Source: Phlebiopsis flavidoalba
Taxonomy: Eukaryota > Basidiomycota > Agaricomycetes > Polyporales > Phanerochaetaceae
Assembly (NCBI GenBank): GCA_035772785.1
Contig: JAOCPU010000007.1
Span: 500,001-564,000 of the forward strand
Length of the DNA: 64,000 nucleotides
Reading direction: 5' to 3'
How positions within the stretch are numbered: the first letter of the stretch is position 1; each line of letters opens with the position of its first letter. Positions 61,241 through 64,000 of this stretch are shown in pieces. Under the pieces are notes generated by a model that had not been told where the DNA came from, did no database searches, and saw only the letters and a program-made list of their open reading frames with translations. The position numbers were made by a program, and so were the translations under genes.

Positions 61241-62919
61241 CGACATCCATATTTTGTATATCAGCAGCACTAACAGAGACGCCCGCAGCGACCCGCGTAA
61301 GAGGGAAAAAAACAGAAAAAAAGAAAAAACGCGTTCGTCCAGCCAGAGGACTTGCACGACGAAACGACTTGTCAACGTGCAATTCCGTCGGCCTCTTTAC
61401 TTAATTCAACTCGGCATCTCTTTGAGCGACCGCAGTATCCACCACCCAACGTCGCGTTTAGCACGACTTGTTGCTGCCCCGCGATAGTTTCTATGTTTCG
61501 CTAAGGGGTTGGGGCCGGCTGTTTACAGTCTAGGGGCCCGCCAGACGTCGTTCTTCTGCATTTTATCGGTCGCGCTAAGTGTGAAAACGCTATCAAACGC
61601 ACCCTTCCGAGCCGTCGACGTCAGGGGCCCGCCCCATTGGTCCCATCCCACCCAGCACAACACGACCTCTGACACTGTCAGGAACCGTTTCCTGTAGGTT
61701 CACACGTCGCTTTAACGTAGACCGTCGGTCTCGATTATTTGCAGCTGGTTCCGCATGTGTGAAATGCAGTATTTTTTGTTCGCTCACTGTCTCATGTTTA
61801 TTGCCGTCTTCAATACTGGCTATACTAGCAACGGTCTGGGCAATGTTATTATTCACTGAATTTTCTCGTTATTGGAATCGAACATAATATAAACTTCGAC
61901 TTAATAAAACCTGCCAGCCTCACTGCCCGTCGGGGATCGTCCGGGCCAGGGTTCTTGTTCTGAGCGTCCCCGCCAATCTCAGCCACGCACCACCGCATTG
62001 GATGGAGCCGCCATCAGTGGCCACCTCCCGATCAAAATGACTTTTTGACCGCACCAACGACGTTGTTCTTGGCGAGCCCGATCCATCCAGGATCCCCCCC
62101 CGAGGCTACCCGGCGCACACGCCCTCGCGGCGTCGGCATCGGGCCTTAATCAATTCTTCTACGCCAGCAACCCCCTCGACGACCCCACATCAGCCTCCCC
62201 CCCGTCGCGCTTGGGCATTCGGTGGCGACCCGGCACACGGTCTACCTGAGTTTTTTTGGATTTGCGTTCCGGTCACGATGTGCTTTGCATCGACGAATCT
62301 TCCGGGAGTAGAACACGGAGATACGGTACGAAGTAGGAAGCGTGATGCGCACCAGGGACTAATGGCGAATGACCTCGACGAGGATTGCATTCAGTCATTC
62401 TCCTACAAGACACGAAGCAAAGAAGGCCGTAGTTGTATACAGCTCGCAACGTGTTCCGTGGTTTGGTTTTTCAGCGTCTCGAGAACTGAACGAGTGAGAG
62501 CACTAGCATTCCAAGGGGACTATTCTTGGAAAATAGAACTGATTTTCAGCCTCTGAATGGTACCAGAGGCGTTGCGGAATACACGCCAGTCCTCAATTGG
62601 CAGAATACTATCAAACTCTCACTACCATCTCACGCTTCCAGTTCGGGTTTCCATCGGTCGTCATCTGGGCGAGGACCCTTGTCTGGATCGCAGCATTTGA
62701 GAGTGGTCCTGAAAAGCAGAGCCTATCTCAAAACCCTAATGGGAAAATGGCGCCACAAGTGTTGCAAAATGCGCTCAGAGTAGGCAACCAGTTTCACTTT
62801 GCCTACTTCTGGCTGCCGCCGTGGCGGCTCCTTCAGCTCCAGTTCTACGAACGAGGCTGACCGGGCTATATACAATCCCAGAACATACAGAGCGGGGACA
62901 AAAAATCTAGCACGCGTCG
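61241..62919. other. intergenic; no gene supported
   Basis: About 1.7 kb between two minus-strand genes. It contains an A-rich tract near 61310-61330, an AT-rich stretch at 61780-61910 and a C run near 62094. Short plus-strand frames (for example 62278-62556) have no recognisable features. The right part may contain the phosphotransferase 3' UTR and the left part the ABC transporter promoter. Confidence 0.4.
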
Positions 62920-64000
62920 TTACATATACAAAGTCCTCGTCCATGGTCAGTCCCCCATCGGCCCAGTGAGTCCCTATATCCCCTCCCGCTCCTCCGCCGA
63001 CTGAGCCCCGGCGCAAACGCTTTGTCACCTAGAGCCTTTCCGACTGTCCTTGAAGAAAGCCACGGCACGCTCGTAAGTCTCATAAGGTCCCGCTCAGCCA
63101 TTCTACGTCCAGTCCTCTCGCTCACCGCGACGAAATGCCTCCGCCGGAAAGACTGTAAAAGCGCTCAAAAGCCCCTGGTCGCGTCCGGCTCAGCTCTTTA
63201 TTTCACAGCACCGCCGTCTCGTGAGGTCCAAGTCTTTGGCGTCGAACTCGAGGGGGACAACGGGCCACGCCTACCAGTGAAGGACCCGTAGGGCTCCTCT
63301 CCACGTTGTGGCGTGGCTTGGAGGATAAGACGCATGGCCTGGTGCAGGGTCGGGCGGTCTCACCCTCCCACGGCGCCACCGCGTCGTATAGGAAGAGTCG
63401 GCTTGGTGTACGGAGCGCGTGCAGGCGGTCCGTAAAGGCAGTCGTAGGTGGGAGGGCGGGTTTGCACTCCCAAAAGAAAGGGAGAGGGGACTCGGGAGTC
63501 GTGCTGGTGACGTAGGAGAGATAGTGAACGGGCGACAGCGGGTAGCGATACTCTCCTCGCAAGCGGCTCGGGCCGAGCTTGCTTCGCTCATCTCGTTGAG
63601 GATATTCTCGCGGTCGACTCGAGCGTGCGGCGCCATGGGCTGGCGGCCCTACGCGGCGGTGCTTGTCGTAGCGTGGTTCTGGAGGCGTTGGGGGGATGCC
63701 GGCGAGGAGAACAGGGGGCAGGATTGACGTGTGTTGCCAGTCGAACAGGCTCGGTGATTGTGCAGTCGGAGCCAGGCGACCACGACACGAAGATGTTGTT
63801 CGTTTCCAGGCTGGAAAAAGGTCTGGATGTCGGATGTGTGGAAACGACTTAGAGCGGGGTCCCGAGGAACGAGCGACGCCGTGATGCCGATGATATACCG
63901 CTCCAAGTTCTTGACGTGGTCCTACGGCGACTGGCTGCTGGTACTTGTACGCTGGGTCTCCTTTCGCGCGCGAAGCGGTAGGAGCGGGTCGTCCGAAGTG
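62920..64000 (-). CDS. AIM9: AIM9-like phosphotransferase family protein, partial
   Basis: Fungal aminoglycoside-phosphotransferase/choline-kinase-fold proteins, of which yeast AIM9 is mitochondrial. The C-terminal half is readable from the right edge: VKNLERYI-like, HPDL (63840-63830; the HxD-type catalytic region follows in shifted frames), NNIFV, then a segment LFDWQHTSILP (63755-63720, the IDWQ metal-binding motif) and LLAGIPQ/PQRLQNH. It continues with PWEGET near 63390 and LEFDAKDLDLT near 63255-63225, then YETYERAVAFFKDSR near 63090-63045. It ends in a segment HWADGGLTMDEDF near 62960-62930. The N-terminal ATP-binding half lies beyond the window. Several frame slips. The exact stop is uncertain. 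Confidence 0.62.

Noticed and set aside
1..64000. CRISPR arrays, rRNA, telomeric repeats or a biosynthetic gene cluster
   Set aside because: No regularly spaced direct repeats, no rRNA-like segments, no TTAGGG arrays, and the neighbouring genes do not form a pathway.

Overview
The window looks like nuclear DNA of a filamentous basidiomycete, probably an Agaricomycete. The genes have many short introns: two WAPL introns read at 14023-14076 and 14198-14249 are 54 and 52 nt, with GT...AG ends. The proteins recognised are fungal (PAG1/Mor2, long tRNase Z, MLH1, delta-12 desaturase, GH51 arabinofuranosidase, AIM9-like phosphotransferase). No species call is possible from sequence alone.

Region 1 (about 1-13,550) is a transposon island. 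It holds a 454-bp non-autonomous hAT element with an 8-bp target duplication and two solo LTRs of one family, each with its own 5-bp target duplication. A complete Ty1/copia retrotransposon (5161-10028) has near-identical LTRs, a TCTGC duplication and a primer-binding site complementary to the 5' half of a tRNA-Met(CAU). A 2.8-kb AT-rich tract (10.7-13.55 kb) is almost free of CpG. The two solo LTRs differ largely by C-to-T and G-to-A changes at CpG sites, which points to methylation-linked or RIP-like decay. The copia element is still CpG-rich and therefore recent.

Region 2 (13.6 kb to the end) is gene-dense. In order: WAPL cohesin-release factor (+), GH51 alpha-L-arabinofuranosidase (+), long tRNase Z (-), a secreted GPI-like protein (+), a small conserved hypothetical (-), delta-12 fatty-acid desaturase (+), SET/MYND protein (+), two tandem Ser/Thr kinases (+,+), a RING plus RRM protein (+), MLH1 (-), a disordered basic protein (+), the very large PAG1/Mor2/Furry protein (+), an ABCC-type ABC transporter (-) and an AIM9-like phosphotransferase running off the right edge (-). 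Head-to-head pairs (tRNase Z with the GPI protein; MLH1 with the disordered protein) share intergenic promoters of about 320-350 bp. Nothing suggests a metabolic cluster: the set is mainly housekeeping.

Almost every gene, including ones expected to be essential, can only be read by changing frame by one or a few bases, often near homopolymers. The likeliest reason is uncorrected indels in a long-read assembly rather than mass pseudogenisation. Gene spans below are therefore loci from inferred start to stop, not single open frames, and exon borders are approximate unless given. I found no convincing new multi-gene system. The most interesting items are the half-tRNA primer site with its self-complementary LTR end, the CpG-directed decay next to WAPL, the kinase pair with one altered HRD loop, and the RING-RRM protein.
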